From Toxotes chatareus (taxonomy: Eukaryota; Chordata; Actinopteri; Toxotidae): a DNA stretch of 64,000 bases. A program made the position numbers and the translations under genes. Where the stretch lies: the NCBI GenBank assembly GCA_016801885.1, contig CM028891.1:13995517-14059516 (forward strand). Reading direction: 5' to 3'. Positions within the stretch are counted from its first letter, which is position 1; every line of letters starts with the position of its first letter. Positions 35,401 through 49,200 of the stretch are shown here, piece by piece. The notes under the pieces are model-generated. The model saw nothing but the letters and a program-made list of their open reading frames with translations. It did not search any database and had not been told where the DNA came from.

Positions 35401-38400
35401 GTTTGTGTAAGCGAGCGATAGGACCTTTGAACACAGACTTCACCTTTATGCTCACATCTGGATTGCCTGGATCGCTCGCTAACAGGGTTAGTCCGCCCAA
35501 ATTACCAATGATGGCGTGTAGCAGACCACGCAGATTTACGTTTTATATTATTTCTTTCTACTTTCCTGCGTCCACCACAATAACAGTGGAGGTTAAAGAA
35601 ATTTCGTCTGTGCTGCTCACAGCATTGAAAAGTAAATTAAAAAAAATTCAACAGCCACTTGTCTTTCCAAAACACAGTGTCCCGGATAATCCACAGACCT
35701 TGCCATTATCAGTTTTCATTGAAATGACTTTCTGTCAACTTTCTTTCAAACAAAACCTCTCACCAAGTCCCCGCACTATTTCATAGATTCCTTTGTAACA
35801 GATAAACTCAATTCCCTCAATTAGAGCTGGTTACTGTTACTGTGGTTAAAATCAATACTACTGGTATTAATATGAATATGTGTCTCAGTCATTATCAATA
35901 AAATCCTATGTAAAATGATCAGACTGATGCTCAGTGCGATGAACTGTTTCACCAAAGGGCATCAAGTGTCTGCTGATTATTTTCTCAATTAGTCAATTTA
36001 ACGTCAAATAAAGAGTAAAGAAAAAAAAAAGTTCCTCACAGGGTCCCAGAGTCATAATATACAATATTATGTCCATAATTACAGGACGTATTATCTAAAA
36101 TGAACTGTTGACTGTGATCGAAATGGCCATAATAAAACCTGACACTTCTATACTACACTATTGATTGTCGTGTCCAAAATAACATTAAGTAGCATGTTGT
36201 AAAAAATAGTGATTGATTTTGTCTGAATATCTAATGAAATAAACAAATATTTGTGGGGTTTTTTGAGGTAACGATTGACATTTGTCACTGTTTTCTGACA
36301 CATGATATATTAAGCAATAAATCAATAATGAAAATGATCTTTAGTCTGAGCCTTTTAAGAATGAGTCATGCCCCAATGAAGGAACCTCATCCTCGTTTTT
36401 TTTTTTTAATAGATTTCAAGGCGCCAATCAAAGCCTTTGAGGGACCATCCATGTTACAACCCACAGATTCATATGTTTAGTACAGTGTGGGTTAAGTTTG
36501 GCCTCTTCAAATCCCTCCAGCCTTCCCAGAGATGCCAACGCACTTCTCAGATATCCATCCACATGGCAGATTCGATTGCTGGCTGGCTGGCTGGCTGGCT
36601 GTCAGAGCTCCGGGCAGAGCGTTGGAGTCGGTTCAGCAGGTCAGATTATAGAGTACAACTCATTGTGTGTGTGGATTTAGGGGAAATTCATCTCACACAT
36701 CATCCAGCTATTGCTTTCTGTATCTGTTATCTGAAAAGCTTAAATTCTCCAGACAGCCGGCTGTAACAGTAGCGGTGTCTGTCTGGGTGGGTCTGGTCTG
36801 ATGTGTGTTTGGCTGTTGTTGTCAGGCTTAGATAGGAAGTAGACTGAAAAAGAAGGGGGTCTCCTAAGACTCCATAAGGTGCCAGCATTCAGGCAGGAGG
36901 CCGCGATCACATGTTGTTTTATCCTCTCCCATTTGGAGACCCTTCTCAGTTGCTTTGACCCCCATTAGTCCCTCCCCCCCGCCCACCAATAATCTCCCGG
37001 CCAGAGTGACAGCAGCGCCTGTTCGGCCTTCTTATCACAGGATCTGTGCTTGGTCACCATTTCAAAGGGAACATTATACGTCAGTCTTAGCCTGTCGAAT
37101 GCTGTTATAGTGTGTTCTGAGTTGTTAAATCTCCCTGTGAATACATGTATTTACATTTTGACACAGTTTAATGTTTGTTTTTGTTGTGCCATCCCTGTTG
37201 TTTATTATCTTGTTCTTTGTTTGTTCTCTGGGTTGTTTTTTTTTTGTGTGTGTGTGTGTGCGTGTGTTTGTGGACGGTCTAAAGATCAGATTAGATACGT
37301 GTTTGTGTGCGCACTTATCCACATTTAGAGGTGACAAACAGTGTGAAATGTTGGGAAAACATGAGCGTACGTGAGGAGTTGTAACAGGCGGTTACTGTGC
37401 CAATTTGGACCGAGACATTATGTTTTGTTTTTTTTTTCTTCTTTTTTGCATGGTGATGGTTCAAAGTCTGGGCCCTTTGTGTCACGGCCCAGCAGATGCT
37501 CTGGTATGAGCGCGCCTGCCTAAACAGCGAGGTTGGTTTTGTAGAGAAATTATTATCAAACAAAGAAATTTTTAATTTGAGCGAACAAAAAATTATTCCT
37601 GTTTGCTACCATCCACATAAGTGCAAGTCAGCAAAGGAAACAGTGTGCCACGCAGCTAGCTTACATGTTAATGCATCAGTATTAAAAATACAATAATATA
37701 ATAGATTATAGCACTAACTCTGACAGGAGCCGTTCTGCTGCAGCACATTCATCTTCAGTACTTAAGGTGCGTTTTACTGCTCATACCTAAGTAGCTTTAC
37801 TTAATATAGGACTTCTAATGGAGAGTTTTTACAGTGGACTATTTCTATTGTAAGTAAATGGATCTGGTTACTTCTTCCATCGCTGATTCATTTAAAGTAA
37901 TTACATTTTAATTAGAGGACTGGTGACTTTCTGTGGAAGTGCTGAGCTTTCTGGTCGGAGGTCTGTGCTCTGGATGAAGTGAAAGGATTTCTGTGTGTCT
38001 CACAAACCCCTGCCTGGTTTCAGACAATAAACTGAGGCAGGAGGCAGCTGTTGCCATGGGAGTGACAAGCACAGGTGAGAGTTCCCCAGTTGTTCCCAGG
38101 CGTCAAAGACGGGAGTGTGGGACTGTGGCTTCTGACACTGTTTGCATTGTTTATGAGGTGTGTGTGTGTGTGTGTGTGTGAGTGTGTGAGACAGAGTTGG
38201 CACGCTGCGACAAATCTTCATTTAGTCTATTTTTCAGGAGTCAAACCTGATTTTTGTTTTAAAGGAGACGTGAAAGCAAGACAGAAACATGACTATTCTG
38301 CTTGTTCTCGCTGCAGCTGCTCTTGTTTACTCCATTTTCTGGAAATGACTGTTAGTATTTTTAAGCAATATGAAATAAGGCAGATTGCTGCTTTAGAATC

Positions 38401-39245
38401 AGCTGATTTTTTTTTTTTTTTTTTTTTTTGAATACTAAATGATTTGTGTCCGGCTGAAAGGCCTCAATCTAACTCTGTCCCTCAGATGTTGGCTCTGAAA
38501 ATTTGCCTAAATCACATGCTGAATATTTCCTGTTCCTCTCTAATGTCACAACAATGTCTAACAATGACAAATCGCACATGGGACTCAACTCGATTCAAAG
38601 CTTCACAAGGCGATTGAACACAAAACATCTGAAAACAAATCAAGTAAATTGACGTCACTAAATTGTGCAAAGCATATTCTTGTTTACCAACCCAGCTGTA
38701 GTTTGATTGCTAAATAGGTTACAGAGGTTGTCAAAGGTAAAATATGCTGTATGGCGAGTTTGCTCTTTGTATTTTGATCTTCAGTTTCAAGTTGGCACCA
38801 CAGTTTTATTTTAAATCTGAAGTATCTGTGAGGTCTGGATTAGGAGCTGGTGTTTGTTGCAGCTCTGCTTCATGGTTTTGTCAGACAGGATGGGTGCGAT
38901 TACAAAAAAAAGAATTCTCGCCTTGAATCCACTAGTGTGAAATGCATAAAAGTTACAACTGATCTAACATTTCCTTTGTTGTATTTTTAGAAGAACTAAT
39001 TTGTGATTATAATTAATCAGAATCAGAAAACACAGTAGAGAATGTTTTGTGCACACATGTGACCCCTTCTCTTTCTTGCTTCTTCCCAGCGTCCTGGCAT
39101 GCCGTCTGGAGCGAGGATGCCCCACCAGGGAGCTCCCATGGGCCCCCCCGGCCCACCGTACGGAGGGAGCCCGGCGGTGCGGCCCGGCCTGCCCTCCCCG
39201 GTGATGGAACCCAGTCGTAAGAGGCCTGCCCCCTCCCAGCAGGTC

Positions 39246-39280
<35 letters not shown>

Positions 39281-42200
39281 ACAGCAGGCCGTCCAGAACC
39301 GGGCCAGAAAGTGAGTCTGAATCCAGCTGAACTTCAGCCAGCACCTAACTACTGCATGGCTTGTATACAGCAACTCCTTATGTGTCTGTTTTTGTGTGAT
39401 CCGTGAGATTGTGAAGACAACAACAGCTGTGGTTACACTCTCAACTTAACAAGTCGGGAGGAACAACAAATCTGACTTTGCTCATATTTTATGGAAGTAT
39501 GGAACTGGCCTTGAATCTTGGTGAAAGCACTGTAAAATGGTCTGAGTAACAAATCTCAGTAATTTTTGGTAACAACTGAAACGTGTTTGGTTACACAATT
39601 CCCAAGTTTAATTCATAATGTTGATCATTTTAGACAAAGCAGAAGCTTATTATGTTAAATTTAAAAAAAAAAAGGCTTTTACAAACTCTAGTATTGAACT
39701 GGTACCAGAATCAAAACATTACAAACAATGCACAGTCCTACTCATAAGACATATTGTATAGGTTGTTTTGCAAAAGTGCTCAACATGCTGACAGTGACAG
39801 TGTGAACATGCTATCTTAGTGTAGCATGTTAGCAGGCTTACATTTACTAATTAGAGTCATAGTAAAGGTGAGATTGATAGAAATGCCTTTGGTTTTACAG
39901 GTAGTGGAGAATATTTTTGATGTGATGATGGAGCTAGACGAGACATTGAGGGATCAGTAAAGTGATTCCAATTCATCCTGAGGAGACCATAAATGTCTGT
40001 ATGAAATTTCATGCCAATCCATGCAGCAGTTGTTGAGATATTTCAGTGTGCACCGCAGTGGTGGACTAACCAACAGACAGACAAACATTTTCATCCAGCT
40101 AATCAAAAAAAAAAAAAACGCCAAATATTTGTTATTTCCAGCTTCACAAAATTTGAGGATTTGCTGTTTTTCTCTGTTCTTTGTCACTGTAAATGGAACA
40201 TTTTTCAGTTTTGTCAGATAAAACAAGCTATTTAAAGACACCACCTTAAGCTATTGGAAGTTTTTTTTTCCCTCTGTTTTGTGACGCTGTATAGATGAAA
40301 CAACCACAATTTCTTAAAACAAGAGAATAAACGAATCAGTAGTAAAAATGTCCATTCCTTGCACAGCGGATTTACGCGTGTACGACAACATTTCTGCGCT
40401 CCTTTCCATACTTTCCTAAAATCTGCTTTTGAAAATCTGATCTCAAAAAATTGCACTGATGAGAAGTGAAACCATGACCTTTGCGTGTCTCCTTTCAGCT
40501 TTCATTTCAGTTTTTGTTTGCAGTTTTCAAGCTTGCGCATTGCCTCTCTCCCATTGCTCCACTTTCTGCTTACTCTGTGCATCCACTCTGATCATCCCAA
40601 TCACCGCCATGACTGAGTGTTTCCTCTCTGTTCAATCTTTATGCGTCTTCAGAGTCTGGCGGCTCTGTCATATCGATGTGGCATCCACACAGCTGTCTGC
40701 ACACGCTCAGACTCTTGAGCGTGCTTTGGCGTATTGTTACGTTATCTATTGTCAGCTATTCGACTACCGTGAACAAAAGATCTGAACATCAGTATACCAG
40801 GCACACACACACACACAGTGGATGGATGTCTTTAAGGACGAATGTGTGGCAGGTGTGGTCGTTAGAAAAGTGATCAATATGCACACTCAGTGGACCTCTG
40901 TCTTTCTCTGTTTCATTCTCCCAGTATCTGCAGCACAATTGATCCACTTACAATTAAGCGGGCTTGTCGAACAGGTCAGGGGAAATGTTGTCCTGCGTCG
41001 GTGCCTCGGCCCCAGAGCGGCCTGGCTGGCTGTGCGGCGCCTGATCAATGGGCCAGGGTGACCCGTCCAGGTGTCTCTGTCTCTTTCACTCTCTGTTGCT
41101 TTGTGAGAGTGTTTCGTCCTTTGGCAAACAAGTTGATGCTCCGGCTCAGGCCCCTCGCTGCTGCCAGCTGAGGGCGAGCCACCTGTGTTTGCAGTGTCAT
41201 TGAGACCTTATGGTCCCAGCTACACTTGCTCTACAGAGCAAACGCTGTCCTATGCAAAGCTGCAGCTAAAAATAGGACTTAATTCTGTTTTGCTTTGCAT
41301 AAAGTGGTATAAATACTCAACCCTGTGTCCTGGAAATTATGTTTATATACTACTAATTTGTTTTCCCAAAGACATTTTGTGGGGAAACATATTTCTACCT
41401 ATAATGTAGGAAATACTTTATGTATTAAAAGGCAGGTGATGTGACATGTTTCATCGCCAGTTTAGTTCCTGTAGTCTTTTCTACACATTTTAGTTTCTTA
41501 TCAGTAACTTGACACCAAGACAAACACCATTGTTTCAACTATCAGTTTTCAGGATTTCCAGCTGATCCTATGTTGCTCTTGAACCAGCTGCTTCTTTCTT
41601 CTTGAGAGCCTGTATTCACTTGTCACCTCATATATTTTGGTTTGCACAGCAAGAGCTTCAAATTTTATTTTTCATTTCCCTCTAAAACCACATTACTTCT
41701 AAAGCCCTGATCTTTTATACGAACCTCTGAACCTTGATTTTTGCTATTGATTTTGGTCTTAGTCCTTGAAGTCAAACCTAAAATCCTTCCTCACTGCCCA
41801 AAACACGTGGTTACTCAAACCACTTCAGGTTGCTTAGGAACGTTGTGAGGTGTATGCGGTAATGATACTGGTGTCTCGGTGCTGGACCAGCAGGTTTAAG
41901 GTGCTGATCCGGGCTGAACTTTCTGGTCGAGAGCAGGGTTTGGGGGAGAGTAGAAATGCTCAGAAAGGTTTGAGATTAGGTTTGTGGATCTAAATAAAAA
42001 GTTGTGAGTAGTGTGCATGTTGCCTTCATCTGCACCTGAGAACCCATCGCACATTACCACATCAAAGCAACATCCATATTTGCAATTCAGAGCCGTCCGG
42101 AGCTGAACTGGAGAGAGCTAAACTCGCACACTGCTTGTCTGCTCCCTTCCCTGTGATCCACAGGTTCACAGTGTGTCCTTTATCAGTGTGTTGTCTGTCT

Positions 42201-43123
42201 GTGTGTGAAGCATGATTGTTATGGTTCACTGAGAAACTTTGTTGAATGAGTGCGTCCCTCAGACGAGCAGGACGCCTCCCAGGTCCTCCTCCGCTGCACT
42301 TTGTGCATGCATGGACACAAGTTACACACCCATCCCAGTGCCTGCCCTTGTCTGAGTTTAGAGTTTGCACCTACTAACAGACCCTTGAACTTAACACACA
42401 TCCAACACGTACAGAGATACAGACAGCCAGAACCACCAGGTGTTGCTCCTCTACTTGCTGCCAGTGAGTGTGTGTCTCGTCACAACTCTAATCGGACAAC
42501 CTTCGAATCCTCACCAATTCTTAGGAAGCCAGTCGGATTCCCCGGAGCCAATGAGATGCCGGCGAGGCAGATGGACATGAGAGAGCCCCAATCAGATCCC
42601 ACGCTCGGATCAAAGTAGGAGTTTATTCTGCTGCATGTCCGTTTTCTTACGTTTGATGACTCTGGCCTATGTAGCCTTTCACCCGAGCCCAGCACTCCCT
42701 GAATGAGCTGTTTTGGCCAAACCTACGTACCTAGTCCTTGAAGCTGAGTCCTGTAGAGATGTAGTGGTGCATGCTTTGGACTGGAGCATGGCATGATGGG
42801 AACAGTTTTTTGCAGGTAGAGCATAAAAATAACGTAGAATCCTCTGTGAAACCCTTTTGAATTAGTGGAAAATGGCGGATTGTTGTGATGCAGGTTTGTG
42901 TTTTCCTTTGCAAATGCACCCCCGGATCTTTCAATTCTTCTTGCAGCAGGCTTGTTTCAGTATTTGGCATGCTGATGTAACATACTGCTTCACAGATCAT
43001 TACTGAGCTCTGTGATAGACAATTTCTCTACACTGCAAAAAAAAAAAAAAATCTAAACAAGCTGTAATCTAGTAGAATGCTATCAAACTGGGTTGGGTTT
43101 CCAAAATACTACAAAAACTTAAA

Positions 43124-43215
<92 letters not shown>

Positions 43216-46200
43216 TATATATTCCAGTATAAAATTACCTATACTGTGAAAGCTCCATGCCAAGAAATAATCCAGCACATAACTCCTTTTTTGTGTATGG
43301 ATAATATAAACAAGAAATAAATTCAGAGGTGCTGAATGCTGTTTCCCTCTGTTTCCATTCATGTTGTTAAGCTAAGCTAACCACCTGCTGACAGCAACCT
43401 TAAATTTAGCGTAGACGTGACATCAGTCTTCTCATCTATCTCTCAGCACGAAGATAAATCCGAATATTTTCCAAAATGTCAAACTGCTACTTTAAAAGAG
43501 TAAAAAAATGTGTGGTAAATGTATTTGACATTACAGTGTAATTCAGCTCAATTTAGGTGTTAATATCTTAAAACATTAGAAACAGAAGGATCTGAAAACC
43601 TTGAGATATAAATTCCTCTGCTTGTTTACACCTTTCAAAGCTTCACCAGGAGGATGTAAAACTTCCAAGGCAAATTATTTTTCCTTTGATGAGAAAAGTA
43701 AGATTAAATCATCCTAAAATAAGTTATTCCAACTCTTTGTTTTTCTCTTGAATTGCTATTTTTGCAGTGTAGTGCCATTTAGGTGTTTTTTTCAGGCAGT
43801 GTCCCTCTGCAGTCACCAACAACAGAACACTTGCATGAATTTACATGGGTGCTCCACATATCACAGGTGTCCACAGATGTCGATGAAATATTTAAGCAAA
43901 TTTGAATAGAGCAGGAAGCCGTGGTGTTGCTTTTGTAATGAGTGTCACCTCAAAAGAAAGTTCTGACAAAGGCATCGACTCGGCACCGATTGTGTTATTG
44001 TTCTTAGTCCCTCCTTGGTGAGTATAAGACCAAAAAAAACAAAACATATCAGTAAACAAATGTTGTTTTCACACAGCAGGAAATGCCTGAGATTCATGAA
44101 TTAAAATATTTACCCACACACATACGTTCTCCTCTGTGAAACTCTCCAAGACCCTGCATTCCTAAAAGCTCCTTAGCACACATCCTGTCACCATCCAAGT
44201 CCTGCTGCAGCGGCCCCAGTGAATCTGCAGAGTGTGTGTGTGTGTGTCTGTATGTGTGTGTTACATGAGTGGAGTGAATACATGTCAGGCAAGAGATGTG
44301 TGATGTGACACTTTTTTGGCTGTTAGAGGCTCTCGCTCTCCAGGTGGACCGCTGCATTTCAGAGAACACACAAGCGCATACACACACGCACACACACACA
44401 CACACAGCTGGGACGCTGGGGTGCTGGATATGGCCCAGCATTTTAGCAGATGGCCTGGGTGCTACGCTATCAGTCACCATAGTAACATGCTCTCTTTTTC
44501 CTCTTTCTCTCTGTCTTTCTCTCCCTCTCTCTAGTGCTAAGAGAAGGAAAATGGCAGACAAGATTCTTCCGCAAAGGGTGAGGCTGCATATTTTTACCTT
44601 TGTTGCTCTGTTTTTTCTGTGTGTGTTGTTATCTTTTGTGTGCAGAACAGAAAAATCCTGGTCGGTTTTTGATGCCAGGGGTTCTTGGAAGGCGCAGAGG
44701 GCCAGATGATTATGTGCTATTTCCAAATGATAAGAGAGAGGATGAGGGGCGCAATCAGGAGGTTGTAGGGTTTCTTTTTTAGGGTTTCATTCTGTTATTT
44801 GGATGGTGGCTTATTGATTTAAATTGGAATAGTCAGCGGGATGTGGCAGAGACAAAAACCACAGGTAGAACCGAAAGAGGCGGCAGAATCACCACGTTGC
44901 CAGGTGAGCCTGTGCCGACTGAGGTTTGATTTTCATCCCGTGGTCTCAGTTTTCGGCCCTGTGCCATGCCATAACCTCACCTCGCCCTGGCCATCACAGA
45001 GAGGGCTTTCACACTGAAACTATGGATGTCTGGAGACTGTGAGCGTCTCCAGACTCAGGTCTTATCCCCTAGCATAACCCAGACAGGGAGATAGCAGCAG
45101 GCATGGCTGGGGCGCCACTCCACAATAATGAGTCAGGGACAGGGAATGTCTGCCACACTCCTCCGTCTGCCCAGCACCTCGGCCCGGTGAAAGGCAGTGA
45201 GATTCAGATAGAGAAGGAATGAGAGGCAACAATGAAAGCAGCCATTTAGAGGGAAACATGAAAAAGGAAAGAAGAGGGAGGGAGGAGATGGAGCGAACTA
45301 TAGGAGTGTGTGTGCACAGTTTGGTAAGCAGCAGCCCTTGAAGCTCTGAGGACTTTCATCGGCATGGTAATGTCTGAGCCCTGGCTGGTTGGCTGCACAC
45401 ACTGCATCTCATTTTTATCCCCCAGTGCACCTAGGATGGTGTGGACTACCTTATTAATGATGGACTGGGCCGCAGCAAAGGGATATTTCCACTTATATCA
45501 CCTTTTTATAAGTAAAAGAATAATAAGCTTTTGAGAATAAATACATCTCGTACAGAGCAAATATTATCTGGCATGGTTAATTCTTAATTTTACTTTATAT
45601 ACTGTAATAATATGAATCTGAGATGAAGTTTCTTTATGGGATGGTAAGGTATAAATCTCTGAGCCACCAGGGTCTGTCAGGACAAGTGGGTGTTGTACAG
45701 CTAAAACTTTTTTTCAAATCCTTTGTACTTAATTTCAAATAAAGGCTTTATTTGAAATACAAGTCAGCCATTTTGCTAGAAAATGTTTGCTACATTAGCT
45801 TTATCTCTTTACCATCAAGGTCTGTTCTTATCTTCGGCTTTGTTGCCTTTATCCCAGCCTTAAAGCTACTTAGAGGGGAAATTACAGGAAACTGGATGTA
45901 TGGGGCTAAAATGTCCTTGAAACAGGACAGCGGACCCCCTACCAAGGCAGGACAGACAGCTAATCTGCTTAAGCGCTTTAGTGATATTCAGATGGTATAT
46001 GCGAAGACAGTCTGACTTCATAATCCATCGTGTGTAATGTTGCAGTCGTACATCTGAAGATTTTAAAGCCAGTCTGTCCTCTCCCTCTCTGAGCAGATCC
46101 GTGAGCTGGTCCCCGAGTCTCAGGCCTACATGGATCTGCTGGCGTTTGAGCGCAAACTGGACCAGACCATCATGCGCAAACGTGTGGACATCCAGGAAGC

Positions 46201-49200
46201 ACTGAAGAGACCAATGAAGGTAAGGAAAAAAAATCATGGCCCACTGCTGACCTCCACGTATGAGTCATAAAACTGTACCTTTCAGAGCAGGTGTTTATTT
46301 TTCACCTTTTTTACTTTCGTCTTATATTAAAACACAAAAAGAAAACGTTCTTTAAAAGACGCATTTGACTTCTTCACTCTTGTGATATATTAAAAAAAAA
46401 CACTCCTGTCTGTGACATGAATTTCATCTTGAGATTTTGTGAAATGTCCCTTTAAACTGTGGGATTTTTAATATGCCCTTGTGTCAGCAGCAAAAGCGTA
46501 AACTGAGGCTTTACATATCCAACACCTTCAACCCAGCCAGACCTGACGCAGATGACTCTGACGGCAGCATTGCATCGTGGGAGCTGCGGGTAGAGGGGAA
46601 GTTGCTGGATGACGTGAGTTTTGTTACACAGTGCACCTTTTATTTCTTATTTCACACCTGTATTTTAATAACACACATGCTTTACACAGGCTATTTGAGC
46701 GTGAAATAACTTTTAAAAAATACGGCCTCTGTGATTCTGATCTGCTGCGGGGTTTAGTATTTAGTCATCTCTGGCGGATTAATTCAGTGTGAGGGAAATA
46801 GCTGCTTATTTAAATAACTGAAATCATAGTCTTCCCATTTAGTATGAAAGTGTGCCACTCTTTGATCCTGGAGCCGCTCGGGGTCTTTTTTGGCCTGCAG
46901 TCACGCTCGGTAATGATGTGCTCAAACGGCTTCGGACAGAAAACTGTCATCTGGCTCAGAATTTAAAAATGAATGATTGATGATGTGAAAAGTGTTTATA
47001 GAGAGAGAGAGAGGGAGTGTGTAGATGCAGCATGAAAAACAGAGTGATCTTACATTTGTTTCTGTGCTGTGAGCGTACATCAGAAGGCTCTGATGTTCTC
47101 AGCAGTCCGGGGCAAGGCCGTCATTTTACAGCAGTAGGAAGCATTTAGGTTTCACAAACCACAAATATTTCTGGTTGAGCTCGGAGGAAGTGGACCCTGA
47201 GAACGTCTAGTGTCTCACTTTCTTTGTGATCTCACTCAGCCTCTTGTGGGTTTTCGATTAGTAATGTTGCTACAAGCAATGACATGAAGATGATTGTTTG
47301 TATTTGTGTACTTTTATGTAGTTGATATGTGTTTACATATGTCTGTGTTTGTGTGTGTATGTTTCGTTTTAGACATCAACTGACCACGTGTGTCTGTCTC
47401 TCTCTGTTCCGCAGCCGGGGAAGCAGAAGAAGAAGTTCTCTTCGTTTTTTAAGAGCTTGGTGATCGAGCTGGACAAAGACCTGTACGGTCCTGACAACCA
47501 CCTGGTCGAGGTCAGTTCCAACATGGCCGCCGCACTCTCTGCTCAGAGGAAGAGGCTCGTTTTAAGACCCGACATGTGATCAACCTTTAACCACATGACG
47601 GCAGACACTTTAGCTCTTGTCATGATAATCAGTGTTTCTGTATGTAACATAGATAAACACATCAGTGGGGATTCTCTACATGCTCTGACTCTCATTTCTT
47701 TATATTCTTTTTAGCTGCAAATAACAAAACAGCTGTTTTTTTTGTTCCAGCACAGTCGATTTGACATAAAACCATGAGGGTAAAACACTGACATTCACCT
47801 TTAAAGACCCAATTTAAAATATGTCTTTTTTTTTTATCAAATACTTCAACTTGAAAGCTTGAACGACGACTAAAAACTTTGTGGTTTGCGACTTCGCAGA
47901 GGACGGCAGCTGTAGTCTGTGAAGTATTCAGACCCTTTGTTTAAGGAAATACCAATACAACAGTGTGAGAATACTCCATTGCAGGTATAAATATTGCATT
48001 CAAATTAAGAAGGTAAAGGTATATAAGTATAATCAGCAAAATCTAATTAAAAGTACTCAGCCGTGAAACTGAAACAGAAAATATGCGAGCAGTGCAGAGG
48101 AGAAAAGTTTCTTCGACACTTTTTTTGTGAGGAGTCACAAACAGAAAAGGTTGAGAGCCACTAGTTTAATCTTTAACAGTGTGCTGAATTTTAGAAGCTC
48201 CTCACATCCATCAAATAAATGTATTAGAGTAAAAAAAAAAATATAATATTTACCTCTGAGATTTTGTGGAGCAGAGAAATAAATTAGCTATTATTTCGTC
48301 GCACAGCAGTAAATCAAGACGCTTTGTTGGTCAGTACCTTCGTTTGAGATCACATCCATTAGCAATAAAGAGCTTTTTTTTCCCCTGCATGCAGCACAAA
48401 TCAGAGAATCGGGCTGTTCAGCCATGCAGTCAGGGTCAGTGACGACCTCTTCATCATGCAGAGGAGAGGCTTTCACTTAAAATTGTTATTTTGCGATGTC
48501 TGGTTAAATCTTGAGCTACAGCCACCCTGACCAACCTGCTCCTTTTGTGTGTCCCCAGTTTTTTTTTTTTTATTTAAAATAAATAAATCAATAAAATAGA
48601 GAGAGAGAGTGGACTGCCCTCTCTCTTTTTTTAATAGCTTGATTTTCTCTAACAACAGAAAGGTTTAAGGTTGTTTTAACGTGCAGGTGTGAGAGCTGGC
48701 GAAAACAAGTGCTTCCTTATTAAAAACAATCAGAAACCGCCCTTGACTTTGTATCTTCACAAAATGTATTGACTTTAAAAAAGAAAAAAAAAAACACCTT
48801 AGCAGTTTCAGAGCGAAAATTATGACTTCTCAAGGTTCTTCCTTTTAAGAGCATATTTGAGCAAGGTACTCAGGTGCTTCACTTTGAATGATTTTCCATC
48901 AAGAGAAATTTTTCTGTGCCTTGAGGTACAATCAGTACTTAATGTGTTCTGAGTCAGCTGAAGAGTTGAAGGAAAACATTACTCTGTATAGCATGCCAAG
49001 TTACTTCAGTCCGCTGCACTGAAGATGGTGTTTAAAATGCTTTCCTTTTCAGTTTGCTGAGCAGTTAAGATAAAAATGGAGATGTAAATACGATCTGCGG
49101 TTAAATAGGTTGGAGGTCTCAGTACAAACACAAAGGCTGGAACACACAATCTTATAGAAGTGGTTGTAGTTTGCCAGGCTGGTATTTGGTTCGTTACTTC

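Larger units (their letters stand above)
32528..39089 (+). other. smarcd3: smarcd3 intron 1
   Basis: 6.6 kb. It contains GT runs directly after exon 1 (about 32580-32640), an AC run (about 32829-32870), ATTAATCGAT-type repeats at 33531-33780, 33975-34294 and 35965-36352, a GGCT tetranucleotide run (about 36580-36601), a GT run (about 38158-38185), a T run (about 38407-38430) and an AGTAC-type repeat at 37740-37890. No exon was recognised. Confidence 0.75.
39311..44534 (+). other. smarcd3: smarcd3 intron 2
   Basis: 5.2 kb. It contains a long common fish repeat at about 39725-40095, a partial ATTAATCGAT-type repeat at 40118-40250, a locally GC-rich segment at about 40965-41160, a TA microsatellite at 43128-43198 and a CA run at about 44380-44406. 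No exon was recognised. Confidence 0.75.

Noticed and set aside
38964..39373. Minus-strand frames with poly-Leu or poly-Cys opposite smarcd3 exon 2
   Set aside because: They are the antisense of the CAG tract.
44094..44726. 210-codon minus-strand frame overlapping smarcd3 exon 3
   Set aside because: It includes a Val-Cys microsatellite stretch and has no recognisable domain.
45752..46237. Frames on both strands around smarcd3 exon 4
   Set aside because: The minus-strand frame is the shadow of exon 4 and the plus-strand frame ends before the acceptor. Neither resembles a known protein.
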